From contig NC_018011.1 of NCBI RefSeq assembly GCF_000265365.1, positions 3,365,501-3,429,500 on the forward strand: a stretch of 64,000 nt of DNA, written 5' to 3'. Shown piece by piece: positions 50,530 to 59,423 of this stretch. The stretch's first letter is position 1. Each line of letters starts with the position of its first letter. Below the pieces are notes generated by a model. That model did not search any database, had not been told where the DNA came from, and was given only the letters and a program-made list of their open reading frames with translations. The stretch is from Alistipes finegoldii DSM 17242. Lineage in GTDB: Bacteria; Bacteroidota; Bacteroidia; Bacteroidales; Rikenellaceae. The position numbers and the translations under genes are program-made.

Positions 50530-52011
50530 ATGGAACATCATCTTATCTCCGCGCAGCATCTTTCGATCGACCGCATCCGCGAAATCCTCTTCCGCCGTCT
50601 GCCGCTGGCCCTGAGCGACGATGCCCGCGCACGCATCGTCCGCTGCCGCGAATACCTCGACCGCAAGATGGAAAACCCCGAACGCCCGGTTTACGGCATC
50701 ACCACCGGTTTCGGATCGTTGTGCGACATTTCGGTAGGGTATGACGAGCTGGCCCAGCTGCAGAAGAACCTCGTCATGTCGCACGCCTGCGGGACGGGCG
50801 AGCGCGTCCCCTCCGAGATCGTGAAACTGATCCTTCTGCTCAAGATACAGTCGCTCTCCTACGGCCATTCCGGCGTGCAGCTGGCGACCGTGGAGCGGCT
50901 GATCGACTTTTTCAACAACGACGTACTGCCCGTGGTCTATCAGCAGGGGTCGCTCGGCGCTTCGGGCGACTTGGCGCCGCTGGCGCATATGAGCCTGCCG
51001 CTGCTGGGACTGGGCGAAGTGGAGTGCGAAGGCCGTGTCCGGCCTGCCGCCGAGGTGCTGGCCGAGCGGGGCTGGCAGCCGATCCGGCTCGAATCCAAGG
51101 AGGGGCTGGCCCTGCTCAACGGCACCCAGTTCATGAGCGCATACGGCGTCTGGTCGCTGATCGGGGCGCGCCGCCTGAGCGAGTGGGCCGACCGCATCGG
51201 CGCGCTGTCGCTCGACGCTTTCGACGGCCGCATCGAACCCTTCTGCGACGAGGTGCATCTGATCCGCGCGCACAAGGGCCAGCTCACCACGGCCCGCAAC
51301 ATCCGCCGTCTGCTCGAAGGCAGCGAGCTGATCGCCCGTCCGAAGAAGCATGTGCAGGATCCCTACTCCTTCCGCTGCATCCCGCAGGTGCACGGGGCGT
51401 CGAAAGACACGATCGACTATGTGGAGGGCGTGCTGACGACCGAAATCAACAGCACCACCGACAATCCGACGGTCTTCCCCGAAGAGGATATGGTCGTCTC
51501 GGCGGGCAATTTCCACGGTCAGCCCATCGCGCTGGCGATGGACTTTCTGGCCATCGCGCTCGCGGAGTTGGGCAGCATCTCCGAACGCCGCACCTACAAA
51601 CTGATCTCCGGTGCGCGCGAGTTGCCGGCCTTCCTCGTCGCCAAGCCGGGGCTGAACAGCGGCTTCATGATTCCCCAGTACACGGCGGCCTCGATCGTCA
51701 GCCAGTCGAAGGGGCTCTGCATGCCTGCGTCGGTCGATTCGATCCCCTCGTCGCAGGGGCAGGAGGACCATGTGAGCATGGGGTCCAACGCCGCGACCAA
51801 ACTCTACCGCGTGGTGTGCAACACCGAACGGGTGCTGGCCATCGAGCTTTTCAACGCCGCGCAGGCGCTCGAATTCCGCCGTCCGGCGCGCTCGTCGGAG
51901 ACGCTCGAACGTCTCGTCGCCGAATACCGCAAAGAGGTGCCCTTCATCGACAACGATTCGGTGATGTACCCGCATATCGAATCATCCATCCGATTCATCC
52001 GCAAATCATGA
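50530..52011 (+). CDS. hutH: Histidine ammonia-lyase
   Basis: A 493-residue cytoplasmic lyase that deaminates histidine to urocanate, the entry step of the pathway. The MIO cofactor triad Ala144-Ser145-Gly146 is intact in GSLGASGDLAPLAHM. YGITTGFGSLC near 55 and the catalytic region near DNPTVFPEEDMVVSAGNFHG around residue 313-332 are present. The stop overlaps the hutI start (ATGA at 52008-52011), so the two are coupled. Confidence 0.98.
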   Translation: MEHHLISAQHLSIDRIREILFRRLPLALSDDARARIVRCREYLDRKMENPERPVYGITTGFGSLCDISVGYDELAQLQKNLVMSHACGTGERVPSEIVKLILLLKIQSLSYGHSGVQLATVERLIDFFNNDVLPVVYQQGSLGASGDLAPLAHMSLPLLGLGEVECEGRVRPAAEVLAERGWQPIRLESKEGLALLNGTQFMSAYGVWSLIGARRLSEWADRIGALSLDAFDGRIEPFCDEVHLIRAHKGQLTTARNIRRLLEGSELIARPKKHVQDPYSFRCIPQVHGASKDTIDYVEGVLTTEINSTTDNPTVFPEEDMVVSAGNFHGQPIALAMDFLAIALAELGSISERRTYKLISGARELPAFLVAKPGLNSGFMIPQYTAASIVSQSKGLCMPASVDSIPSSQGQEDHVSMGSNAATKLYRVVCNTERVLAIELFNAAQALEFRRPARSSETLERLVAEYRKEVPFIDNDSVMYPHIESSIRFIRKS

Positions 52012-53249
52012 GACTTCTGGTAAAGAACATCGGCAAAATCGTCGGTATCGAGACCGCCGGACGGCTTCGGCTCTGCGGCGGGGAGATGGACCGCTTGGAG
52101 ACGCTCGACGATGCGTGGCTGCTGGCCGACGACGGCCGGATCGCCGCATTCGGGCGCATGGAGACGCTCGGTGAAATGGCCGCGGACAGGACCGTTGACG
52201 CCGAAGGGGGCATGCTCTTCCCATCGTTCTGCGACTCCCACACGCATCTGGTCTATGCCGGAAGCCGCGAACGGGAGTTTCTCGACAAGATCAACGGCCT
52301 GAGCTACGAGGAGATAGCCCGCCGCGGCGGGGGCATCCTCAATTCGGCCGACCTGCTGCACGAAACTTCGGAAGAGGAGCTCTACGCGCAGGCGATGGAG
52401 CGCGTGCGCGAGATCGCCGCGAAGGGAACGGGCTGCGTCGAGATCAAGAGCGGCTACGGCCTGACGACCGAAGACGAGCTGAAGATGCTGCGCGTCATCC
52501 GCCGCATCCGCGAGACGGCTCCGCTGGCCGTGCGCGCCACGTTCCTCGGCGCGCATGCCGTACCTCGGAGCTATATCGGCCGGCAGGAGGAGTACGTGGA
52601 GCTGGTCTGCAACGAAATGCTTCCAGCCGTGGCGGCCGGGAAACTGGCCGATTTCGTCGATGTCTTCTGCGACGAAGGGTTCTTTACCGTGGAACAGACG
52701 GCCCGCATCATGAAAGCCGGACGCAAGCTGGGCATGCAGCCGAAGATTCACGCCAACGAACTGGCCGTTTCGGGCGGCGTGCAGGTGGGCGTGGAGTACG
52801 ACGCCCTCTCGGTCGATCACCTCGAACGCATGGGCGAAGCGGAGATTCGGGCGCTGCGCGGCGCGGTGACCTCTCCGACGATGCTGCCCGGCGCGGCGTT
52901 CTTCCTCGGCATGAGCTATCCGCCGGCCCGCGAGATGATCCGCGCGGGGCTGGGCGTGGCGCTGGCTTCGGACTACAATCCCGGCTCGTCGCCTTCGGGC
53001 GATATGCGCATGGTCGTATCGCTGGCCTGCATCCGCATGAAGATGACCCCGGCCGAAGCGATCAACGCCGCGACGCTCAACGGCGCCTACGCCATGGGCC
53101 TGAGCCGCAGCTACGGTTCCGTTACTGTAGGTAAAGTCGCCAATTTCTTCATCACCAAACCGATACCTTCGGTCGAATTCTTGCCTTATGCCTATACGAC
53201 GCCGCTCATCCGCCGGGTATTCCTGCGCGGCGAGGAGTATGTGGCGTAG
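52008..53249 (+). CDS. hutI: Imidazolonepropionase
   Basis: A 413-residue metal-dependent amidohydrolase that opens imidazolone propionate to formimino-glutamate. The metal motif SHTHLVYAGSREREF gives H78 and H80. GCVEIKSGYGLT lies near 145, KIHANELAVSGG near 247 and SVDHLERMG near 267. It is the last hut gene. The msrBA gene follows 22 bp later on the same strand and may be read through; no terminator lies between them. Confidence 0.97.
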   Translation: MRLLVKNIGKIVGIETAGRLRLCGGEMDRLETLDDAWLLADDGRIAAFGRMETLGEMAADRTVDAEGGMLFPSFCDSHTHLVYAGSREREFLDKINGLSYEEIARRGGGILNSADLLHETSEEELYAQAMERVREIAAKGTGCVEIKSGYGLTTEDELKMLRVIRRIRETAPLAVRATFLGAHAVPRSYIGRQEEYVELVCNEMLPAVAAGKLADFVDVFCDEGFFTVEQTARIMKAGRKLGMQPKIHANELAVSGGVQVGVEYDALSVDHLERMGEAEIRALRGAVTSPTMLPGAAFFLGMSYPPAREMIRAGLGVALASDYNPGSSPSGDMRMVVSLACIRMKMTPAEAINAATLNGAYAMGLSRSYGSVTVGKVANFFITKPIPSVEFLPYAYTTPLIRRVFLRGEEYVA

Positions 53250-53271
53250 TTTTTGACCCGGAGGGATTCGT

Positions 53272-54219
53272 ATGCGATTATTGATTTTAACAATCGGTCT
53301 CCTGCTGTCGGGAGCCGTAAACGGACAGAATATGAAACCGCTGACACCGGAAGAGCGACGTGTGATCGTCGACAAGGGTACCGAAGCACCCTTTACGGGC
53401 CGATATTATGACCACCGCGAGGCGGGCGTATACCACTGCCGCCAATGCGGCGCGCCGCTGTACCGTTCCGCCGACAAGTTCGACGCGGGGTGCGGCTGGC
53501 CCAGTTTCGACGACGAGATTCCGGGCGCCGTGACGCGGACGCCCGACGCCGACGGACGGCGCACCGAGATCACCTGCGCCAAATGCGGGGCTCACTTGGG
53601 ACATGTGTTTGTCGGCGAGGAATTTACACCGAAGAATACGCGCCACTGCGTCAATTCGGTTTCGCTTCTCTTCGAACCCGAAGCGAAAGCCGGCGAACAG
53701 CCGGCCGCCGGAGGGGAGCAGGCGCAGAAAAAGGAGGGGCCCGAAACCGCGATTTTCGCCGGAGGCTGTTTCTGGGGCGTGGAGTACCTGCTGTCCAAGA
53801 TGCCCGGCGTGCTGAAGGTCGAATCGGGCTACACCGGCGGCAGGACCGAAAACCCCACCTACGAGCAGGTGTGCAGCCATACCACGGGGCATGCCGAAGC
53901 GGTGCGCGTGACGTTCGATCCGGCGAAGGTGTCGTATGAAAAGCTGGCGAAGTTCTTTTTCGAGATTCACGATCCGACGCAGCTCGACGGGCAGGGCCCG
54001 GATCTCGGCGACCAATACCGTTCCGAGATTTTCTATACGACGCCCGCCCAGCAGCAGACGGCCGAAAAGCTGATCGGCGAGCTGCGCCGCAGAGGGTACG
54101 ACGTCGTGACCGAGGTTACCCCTGCAGGCCGGTTCTGGCCCGCCGAAGATTATCACCAGCAGTATTACAAGCGCAAGGGTACGCTTCCGTACTGCCACGC
54201 CTATACCAAACGGTTTTAG
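53272..54219 (+). CDS. msrBA: Exported bifunctional peptide-methionine sulfoxide reductase MsrB-MsrA
   Basis: A 315-residue protein with a signal peptide (residues 1-18, RLLILTIGLLLSGAVNG), so it acts in the periplasm. MsrB comes first: zinc Cys pairs C56/C59 and C102/C105 and catalytic C126 in NTRHCVNSVSLLF. A 25-residue linker follows, then MsrA with catalytic C166 in AGGCFWGVEYL. Both halves look complete. Such proteins repair oxidised methionines in exported proteins. A GGAGGG sequence 8-9 bp before the ATG is one of few Shine-Dalgarno-like sites in the window. Confidence 0.95.
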   Translation: MRLLILTIGLLLSGAVNGQNMKPLTPEERRVIVDKGTEAPFTGRYYDHREAGVYHCRQCGAPLYRSADKFDAGCGWPSFDDEIPGAVTRTPDADGRRTEITCAKCGAHLGHVFVGEEFTPKNTRHCVNSVSLLFEPEAKAGEQPAAGGEQAQKKEGPETAIFAGGCFWGVEYLLSKMPGVLKVESGYTGGRTENPTYEQVCSHTTGHAEAVRVTFDPAKVSYEKLAKFFFEIHDPTQLDGQGPDLGDQYRSEIFYTTPAQQQTAEKLIGELRRRGYDVVTEVTPAGRFWPAEDYHQQYYKRKGTLPYCHAYTKRF

Positions 54220-54537
54220 CCGGCCTGCCGCTGCGTCGGCCGGCCGGGAAGAAAGCCGGCGCGTTTTACAGGCCGGAGAAGACTCTATGTCCGATCCGGT
54301 GTGAAAACCGCGGCCGGGTTGCCGGAAAATAAGGCTCTCCGCTTCACAGCGGGGAGCCTTGTCGTATATGCAGGCCGGACTGCGAACCTTCTGAGTTCCC
54401 GAAAACCGTCGTTGTTGTATGATCGCGTCGGATCGCCCGGCGAACCATACGGCTCTGCTTGCTCTCGAACCGTATGCAGGATGTCGGCCGGGAATTCTCC
54501 TGCGGAATTTATCCGCAGTGCCGTCTCGCCTGCCAGA
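54220..54537. other. Intergenic region between msrBA and the CatB-type acetyltransferase
   Basis: It contains a 13-bp hairpin (54331-54360) between convergent genes. The open frame on the plus strand (from 54301) has no family features and overlaps the acetyltransferase antisense; it is not called as a gene. Nothing else is recognised. Confidence 0.6.
54331..54360. terminator. Shared hairpin terminator between convergent genes
   Basis: AAGGCTCTCCGCT (54331-54343) pairs with AGCGGGGAGCCTT (54348-54360). Towards the minus side it is followed by ATTTTCC, a modest U-tract. It probably ends both neighbouring transcripts. Confidence 0.6.
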
Positions 54538-55158
54538 TCACACCAGCTTGTCGATTTCGCCCCGCATGATGCGGGGCAGGTTTGCGCGGATCTTTTCGAC
54601 CGGCCAGTTCCACCATTGCAGCTCCAGCAGCCGTGCGGCCGCTCTGTCGTCGAAACGCGGCCGTATCGTTTTGGCCGGGACGCCGCCCACGATCGTGTAG
54701 GGCGGAACGTCCCGTGTGACGACGGCCCGCGCCGCGATCACGGCGCCGTCGCCGATCCTGACGCCCGCCATGATGACCGCTTCGTAACCGATCCATACGT
54801 CGTTGCCGATGATGATGTCGCCCTTGTTGTCCCACGCCGCGGCGACGTTCGCCCGGTCGAGTTCCCACTCCTCGAAGAAGAGCGGAAAGGTGTAATTGGC
54901 CAGCGAGCCGAGCGTGTGGTTCGCGCTGTTGAACAGGAACCGCGCGCCGCAGGCGATGGTGCAGAATTTGCCGATGACCAGCCGGTCCTTGTTGATCGGG
55001 TAGTGGTAGAGGACGTTGTTCTTTTCGAACTCTGTCGGGTCGTTCACGAAATCGTTGTAGATCGTGTAGTCGCCGACCTCGATACAGGGGTTGTCAATCA
55101 CCGTATTCAGATAGATCGTCCGGCGGTCGTTCGTGCGGGGATATGTTTTCGTATTCAT
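54538..55158 (-). CDS. CatB-related O-acetyltransferase (xenobiotic acetyltransferase family)
   Basis: A 206-residue left-handed beta-helix enzyme. The hexapeptide repeats run through KGDIIIGNDVWIGYEAVIMAGVRIGDGAVIAARAVVTRDV (about residues 112-151). SANHTLGSL near residue 78 holds the catalytic His of the CatB/Vat family, and the C-terminus has YTIVGGVPAKTIRPRF. The family adds acetyl groups to sugars or antibiotics; in Bacteroidetes most members are chromosomal and not tied to resistance. The start MNTKTYPRTN at 55158 gives normal length; the frame upstream is not conserved. Confidence 0.9.
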   Translation of the reverse strand: MNTKTYPRTNDRRTIYLNTVIDNPCIEVGDYTIYNDFVNDPTEFEKNNVLYHYPINKDRLVIGKFCTIACGARFLFNSANHTLGSLANYTFPLFFEEWELDRANVAAAWDNKGDIIIGNDVWIGYEAVIMAGVRIGDGAVIAARAVVTRDVPPYTIVGGVPAKTIRPRFDDRAAARLLELQWWNWPVEKIRANLPRIMRGEIDKLV

Positions 55159-55362
55159 CGTGTGTTTCGTTGCGCCGCCTTTGCCGGGCCGCCGCATTTC
55201 CTGCAAAATTGCGAAAAAATCCCCGCAAACCGGCGGTCCGGCGACGAAATATTTCCGTTGCAGGAATTTGCCGCAGTATCTTGGCAGGAAAGGAGCTGCG
55301 CGGAATGCGGCTTCCGGCGGCAATTCCTGCATCGGGGGAGTATCAACCGGGGATATATTTTC

Positions 55363-55370
55363 TACATTTG
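55363..55370 (+). promoter_or_regulatory. Putative -7 element TACATTTG for the EamA gene
   Basis: TACATTTG lies 18 bp before ATG 55389. A -33 box is not clear. Confidence 0.45.
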
Positions 55371-55388
55371 CAGCCGTAAATCCGTTTT

Positions 55389-56130
55389 ATGGAACGTGCA
55401 AAAGGTATTCTCTATGCGGCGCTGTCGTCGTCCACCTTCGGATTGGCGCCGCTCTTCACGCTGCTGCTGCTCGCCGGGGGCTATTCGCCGTTCGAGGCGC
55501 TGTCCTACCGCTGGGGCGTCGCGGCGTTGTTTCCGGGTGCACTGGCCGTGTGTTCGGGACGGAGTTTCCGGCTGGGACGCCGCGAATTGGTCACCGTCTT
55601 CCTGCTGAGCCTTTTTCGCGCCGCCACGTCGCTGAGCCTTATCATCGCCTATCAGCATATCGCCAGCGGCGTCGCATCGACCATTTATTTCATGTATCCG
55701 CTCGCCGTGGCTCTCGCCATGATGTGTTTCTTCCGCGAGAAAGGCTCTGCGTGGGTTTTCGCCGCTATCGGCATGTCCGTCGTCGGCGCGGTGCTGCTCT
55801 CGCTGGGGAATGTCGATTTCACGGTGGAAAATAGCGCGCTCGGCATGGTTTCGGCCTGCGTTTCGGTCTTTTCATACGGCGGCTATATTGTCGGCGTGCG
55901 CAAGAGCCGGGCCGTGGAGATCGACTCGGCGGTGCTGACTTGCTATGTCATGGGGCTGGGGGGCGCTCTATTTTATCCTCGGCGGCCTGCTGACGGGCGG
56001 CGTCCGGATCGAAACCGACGGCATGACGTGGCTCTGCATCCTCGGTCTCGCGCTTCCCGCCACGGCCCTCTCCAACATGACGCTGGTGCAGGCGATCAAG
56101 CGTATCGGGCCGACGCTGACTTCGATCGCC
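55389..56130 (+). pseudogene. EamA-family (DMT) transporter gene, frameshifted and truncated
   Basis: From ATG 55389 the frame reads an EamA transporter (MERAKGILYAALSSSTFGLAPL, then about six helices) to about residue 195. At 55958-55963 a six-G run shifts the reading frame: removing one G restores CYVMGLGALYFILGGLLTGG and the rest of helix 7. The restored frame continues through WLCILGLALPATALSNMTLVQAIKRIGPTLTSI and then stops being EamA-like; the last two helices are missing. The first frame meets a stop at 56219 after nonsense residues. The gene is therefore broken twice, by a frameshift and by a deletion that joins it to the DUF1848 remnant. Confidence 0.82.
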
Positions 56131-56658
56131 CGAATCGCCCGTGCCCTGCGCGACCATACCGCGAAGTGCATGCTCGGATTTATCGACCATTATCGTCATA
56201 TTCGCGGTGCGCTGGGTGAGTTGGGCGTCGGGCCGCTGCGCCGGGACGAGATCGAAGTCATGGCGCAATCGTTCGTCCGGACGCTGGAACCGTACCCGGT
56301 TGCGCTGGAAACCTGCACCGTGAAGGTCGATCTGCGTCATCTGGGGATTCCGTCCGGAATGTGCATCGACCGCGGGCTGGTCGAGCGGATCGCCGGTTAT
56401 CCCATAGCTGCGAAAAAAGACAAAAACCAACGGCAGGTGTGCAACTGCATCGAAAGCATCGACGTCGGCACGTACGAAACCTGCCTGAACGGTTGCGCCT
56501 ACTGCTATGCGATCAAAGGCAACTACAACACGGCGGAATACAACCGCCGCAGGCACGATCCCGACTCCCCGCTGATGATCGGCCGGGTGGGCGGGGATGA
56601 CGTGATCAGGGAGCGCGAAATAAAGAGCCTGCGGTGCGAACGGCGGCTGCCGTTTTAG
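56131..56658 (+). pseudogene. C-terminal fragment of a DUF1848-family protein, fused after EamA
   Basis: About 175 codons in the frame of the restored EamA sequence. They match the C-terminal half of DUF1848 proteins: a segment near CMLGFIDHYRHIRGALGELG, then CIDRGLVERIAGYPIAAKKDKNQRQVC and CLNGCAYCYAIKGNYNTAEYNRRRHDP with its Cys motif. The N-terminal part (~120 residues) that should contain the start and an early motif is absent. DUF1848 function is unknown; the Cys-rich end may hold an iron-sulfur cluster. Without its own start, expression would depend on the upstream EamA remnant. Confidence 0.75.
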
Positions 56659-56963
56659 CGCGCCGGAACCTCTTCCGCTTCGTGTCGTTTCGATATTTTG
56701 CCCCGAAGCTGTTCGTAGGTGCAGTTCAGGATTTCATAGCGGTCGATTGCCTTGGTTTCGCGGTTGGTCTGAACCAGATAGCAGCGGCGTCCCCAAGCTT
56801 CGATCGTGTAATTGCACTTCTCCGATTCGCGGACCATCGAGTGTCCGTCCATCAGGTTCCAGAAAATGTGCCTCAGTACATTGGCGTAGCCTGCGAAAGA
56901 CATCTGCTGTCCGCGCAGGTCTTTGAAATAGACGTCGTTGAAGTTTTCTCTTGCCCGTCCCAT
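56655..56963 (-). CDS. Hypothetical small protein (102 aa)
   Basis: Not recognised. A 102-residue predicted soluble protein, MGRARENFNDVYFKDLRG at its start, rich in charged residues, with several aromatic residues and two cysteines (CNYTIEAWGRRCYLV) and no membrane segment. Its last 4 bp overlap the end of the DUF1848 fragment, which is convergent. A -7 element TATCTTTG (56994-56987) lies 24 bp upstream, which argues for a real gene. Function is unknown. Confidence 0.6.
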   Translation of the reverse strand: MGRARENFNDVYFKDLRGQQMSFAGYANVLRHIFWNLMDGHSMVRESEKCNYTIEAWGRRCYLVQTNRETKAIDRYEILNCTYEQLRGKISKRHEAEEVPAR

Positions 56964-56986
56964 AATCGTTCGGTTTTAAGTTTCGG

Positions 56987-56994
56987 CAAAGATA
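56987..56994 (-). promoter_or_regulatory. Putative -7 element TATCTTTG for the 102-aa hypothetical gene
   Basis: The minus strand reads TATCTTTG at 56994-56987, 24 bp before ATG 56963. No -33 TTTG is found. Confidence 0.45.
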
Positions 56995-57063
56995 CGCGGC
57001 GGGAATGACAGGTTTTGACACGCTGCCGATTGTCGTCGCAAATATCGCCATACCGCCTTTTAG

Positions 57064-58230
57064 CTATTTCCGCAATTCGAGCACCTTCCGCAGCCGTTCG
57101 AGTTCTTCGGCGAGCAGCGTGCGCGGGCAGGCGATATTCAGCCGGATGAAGCCTGCGCCCGCCGCACCGTACATCGTGCCCGAATTGACGCGCAGTCTGC
57201 CCTCGGCGAGCAGACGTTCCGCCAGTTCGTCCGACGCCAGTCCCGCGGCCCGGCAGTCCGCCCACACCAGATAGGTGCCTTCCAGCGGCAGTACGGGGTA
57301 CTGCGGCAGGTGCTGTGCGAAGTACTCCCGCAGGAAAAGGTAGTTGGCGTGCAGGTATTCGTTCAGCGCGTCGAGCCACTCCGCGCCCCGGTCGTAGGCG
57401 GCGATCAGCGCGTCGATCGCCAACGGACCGATTTCGCCCGTTTCGTTGATGCGTAACGCCTTTTCGATTTTTGCGCGCACCGTTTCGCCGGCCGCGATGA
57501 TATTGGCGACCTGCAGTCCGGCGAGGTTGAACGCCTTGCTGGGCGAGCAGCAGGTGACCGAATTGTGCAGGAACTCTTCGCCGAGCGATGCGAACGGCGT
57601 GTAGCGGAATCCCGGCATGACCAGCTCGCAGTGAATTTCGTCGGCCACGACGAAGACGCCGTTGCGCAGACATATTTCGCCGATCCTGCGCAGCTCCTCC
57701 GGCGACCAGACACGCCCGGCCGGATTGTGCGGGTTGCACAGCAGCATCGCTTTGACCTCAGGATCGGCTGCCTTGCGCTCCAGATCGGCGAAGTCGATCG
57801 TATAGGCGCCGCCGCGGTAGGTCAGGTCGTTTTCTGCCGTCCGGCATCCGCTGTTGCGGATCGAGATGAAGAAGTGGTTGTAGACGGGCGTCTGAACCAG
57901 AATCTTGTCGCCCGGTTGCGTCAAGGCTTTCAGAATGGCCGAAAGCGCCGGAATCACACCCGTCGTATGGAGTATCCACTCCGGCTCCGTGTGCCAGCCG
58001 TGACGCCGTTCGAACCACTTCACGACCGCATCGTAATAGGCCTGCGGCGCCTGCGCATAGCCGAATATGCCGTGCTCGACCCGCCGCCGCAGCGCTTCGA
58101 CGACGGGCGGCGCCGTACGGAAATCCATGTCGGCCACCCACATGGGCAGTATGTCGGGATCGCTGTCCAGCTCCCATTTGACCGAGTGCGTCCCGCGGCG
58201 CGGGACTATTTCGTCGAAATCGTATTTCAT
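57064..58230 (-). CDS. PatB/MalY-family C-S lyase (cystathionine beta-lyase-type aminotransferase fold)
   Basis: A 388-residue PLP enzyme of fold type I. The PLP lysine is K232 in CCSPSKAFNLAGLQ. The opening MKYDFDEIVPRRGTHSVKWE with MWVADMDF near residue 30 is diagnostic of the MalY/PatB group, and CNPHNPAGRVW at about 165-175 is the usual Asn motif. Such enzymes split C-S bonds in cystathionine or cysteine conjugates; they also act as aminotransferase-like regulators. A cysteine-dioxygenase-like gene lies upstream on the same strand, so sulfur amino acid metabolism is likely. Confidence 0.9.
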   Translation of the reverse strand: MKYDFDEIVPRRGTHSVKWELDSDPDILPMWVADMDFRTAPPVVEALRRRVEHGIFGYAQAPQAYYDAVVKWFERRHGWHTEPEWILHTTGVIPALSAILKALTQPGDKILVQTPVYNHFFISIRNSGCRTAENDLTYRGGAYTIDFADLERKAADPEVKAMLLCNPHNPAGRVWSPEELRRIGEICLRNGVFVVADEIHCELVMPGFRYTPFASLGEEFLHNSVTCCSPSKAFNLAGLQVANIIAAGETVRAKIEKALRINETGEIGPLAIDALIAAYDRGAEWLDALNEYLHANYLFLREYFAQHLPQYPVLPLEGTYLVWADCRAAGLASDELAERLLAEGRLRVNSGTMYGAAGAGFIRLNIACPRTLLAEELERLRKVLELRK

Positions 58231-58313
58231 CGTCGCATGTTCTTCGTTGTTATATAATACGTCGTGCCGCCCGCCGATGTTTCAGCGGGGCGGGGGATTT
58301 TTGCGGCGGGGCG

Positions 58314-58859
58314 CTATTCCTCCCGGTAGACCTCGCCCCGCAGGGCGTCGTCGGAGTAGACGTGCAGGCTGTGGCCCGTGTCGCTCAGGCAGGTGATGCG
58401 GTGTATGTGGTTGTCGAAACGCCCCGGCGCCCCTACGGCGAAGAATGCGCAAGGCCCCTCCACGACGGCGCTCTCCGTCAGCCGCGCCGCACCTCCGGCC
58501 GCAGGTTCGAATATTTCGAGCCGGAAGGTGCCGTCGGCAATGTGATAGCCCGCGAATTGGGGATGCGCATGGATGCTGGTCCGGTTGCCGTTTTTCCAGC
58601 TCATCACGATCGCCTCCCAGCCGGTGGCGGGGCAGCGTCCGAGGTAGGTGCGCCGGTATGCCGTGTCGGAATAGTCGTCGAACGCGGTCAGGGGATGCGT
58701 TTGCAGCCAGCCGAGGACATACGCCCGAATCTGCTGTCCGAGGGCGTCGTCTATCGTTTTTGCGGCGGTCGTCTCCAGCAGGCCGGAGAAGAAATCCCCG
58801 AAGCCCGCGGCTGCGGCGGAACATTCGGGCAGGTTGTCGGCGAGTGTCGTCTTTTTCAT
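58314..58859 (-). CDS. Cysteine dioxygenase-like cupin protein
   Basis: A 181-residue cupin. Iron ligands H97 and H99 lie in SIHAHPQFAGYHIADGTFRLEIFEP, and a third, H153, in NHIHRITCLSDTGHSLHVYS; this is the spacing of cysteine dioxygenase and related thiol dioxygenases. The Cys-Tyr crosslink of mammalian CDO cannot be judged. The reaction would be oxidation of cysteine to cysteine sulfinate. A -7 element TATTTTTG (58892-58885) lies 25 bp upstream. The C-S lyase gene follows 83 bp downstream on the same strand. Confidence 0.78.
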   Translation of the reverse strand: MKKTTLADNLPECSAAAAGFGDFFSGLLETTAAKTIDDALGQQIRAYVLGWLQTHPLTAFDDYSDTAYRRTYLGRCPATGWEAIVMSWKNGNRTSIHAHPQFAGYHIADGTFRLEIFEPAAGGAARLTESAVVEGPCAFFAVGAPGRFDNHIHRITCLSDTGHSLHVYSDDALRGEVYREE

Positions 58860-58884
58860 AATCCGTGTGAAATCCGATATGTTG

Positions 58885-58892
58885 CAAAAATA
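58885..58892 (-). promoter_or_regulatory. Putative -7 element TATTTTTG for the CDO-like gene
   Basis: The minus strand reads TATTTTTG at 58892-58885, 25 bp before ATG 58859. Confidence 0.45.
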
Positions 58893-59118
58893 GCGGAAAT
58901 AGGGCGGGCCGCCTACAGCAAAAATACTTATTTCCCGTCCGGCGGCGCCGAGACCGGAACCTGCGGGGGCAGGGCGGTTCCGCCGCCGCGGCCTCCCTGC
59001 GGCCGTTCTATTCCCTGCGCAGGCAAAAAAGCAAACTTTTTCATGCAATAATCACTTCTGACAGACAGCGAGTTATGAATCTGTGCGGTTTTCTTTTTTC
59101 GAAAAATCCCCGAAAGCA

Positions 59119-59149
59119 TTTGCCGATTAAAAAAATTACACTATCTTTG
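59119..59149 (+). promoter_or_regulatory. Promoter of the tRNA-Asp genes (TTTG-N19-TATCTTTG)
   Basis: TTTG (59119-59122), 19 nt, TATCTTTG (59142-59149): exact consensus. The first tRNA begins at 59169. Confidence 0.82.
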
Positions 59150-59168
59150 CACTCGCAATAACCGGAAT

Positions 59169-59242
59169 GGTGCGTTAGTTCAGCTGGTTAGAATACGTGC
59201 CTGTCACGCACGGGGTCAGGGGTTCGAGTCCCCTACGCACCG
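59169..59242 (+). tRNA. tRNA-Asp (anticodon GTC), copy 1
   Basis: 74 nt. Acceptor arm GGTGCGT with ACGCACC, anticodon arm CGTGC-CTGTCAC-GCACG, T-arm AGGGG-TTCGAGT-CCCCT, discriminator G. The 3' CCA is not encoded (CAC follows the discriminator). Confidence 0.96.
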
Positions 59243-59293
59243 CACCGCTCCGGGAGCCGAAGAGCGAATAAAATCCGGCTCATACATAACCAT

Positions 59294-59367
59294 GGTGCGT
59301 TAGTTCAGCTGGTTAGAATACGTGCCTGTCACGCACGGGGTCAGGGGTTCGAGTCCCCTACGCACCG
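59294..59367 (+). tRNA. tRNA-Asp (anticodon GTC), copy 2
   Basis: 74 nt, identical to copy 1 over the mature tRNA. Here the discriminator G is followed by CCA, so the 3' end is encoded. It lies 51 bp after copy 1 and is probably on the same transcript, ending at the terminator at 59392-59423. Confidence 0.96.
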
Positions 59368-59391
59368 CCAGCCGACCGGGGTCGGCAAATG

Positions 59392-59423
59392 AAAAACCTG
59401 CAACTCCAAGTTGCAGGTTTTTT
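59392..59423 (+). terminator. Intrinsic terminator of the tRNA-Asp pair
   Basis: AACCTGCAACT (59395-59405) pairs with AGTTGCAGGTT (59409-59419), then TTTTTT. With AAAAA before it, the structure also works for the minus strand, where the rsmD transcript ends. Confidence 0.88.

Noticed and set aside
54538..55158. Streptogramin or chloramphenicol resistance gene
   Set aside because: It has the xenobiotic acetyltransferase fold, but its motifs are those of chromosomal CatB-related enzymes and no mobile element is near.
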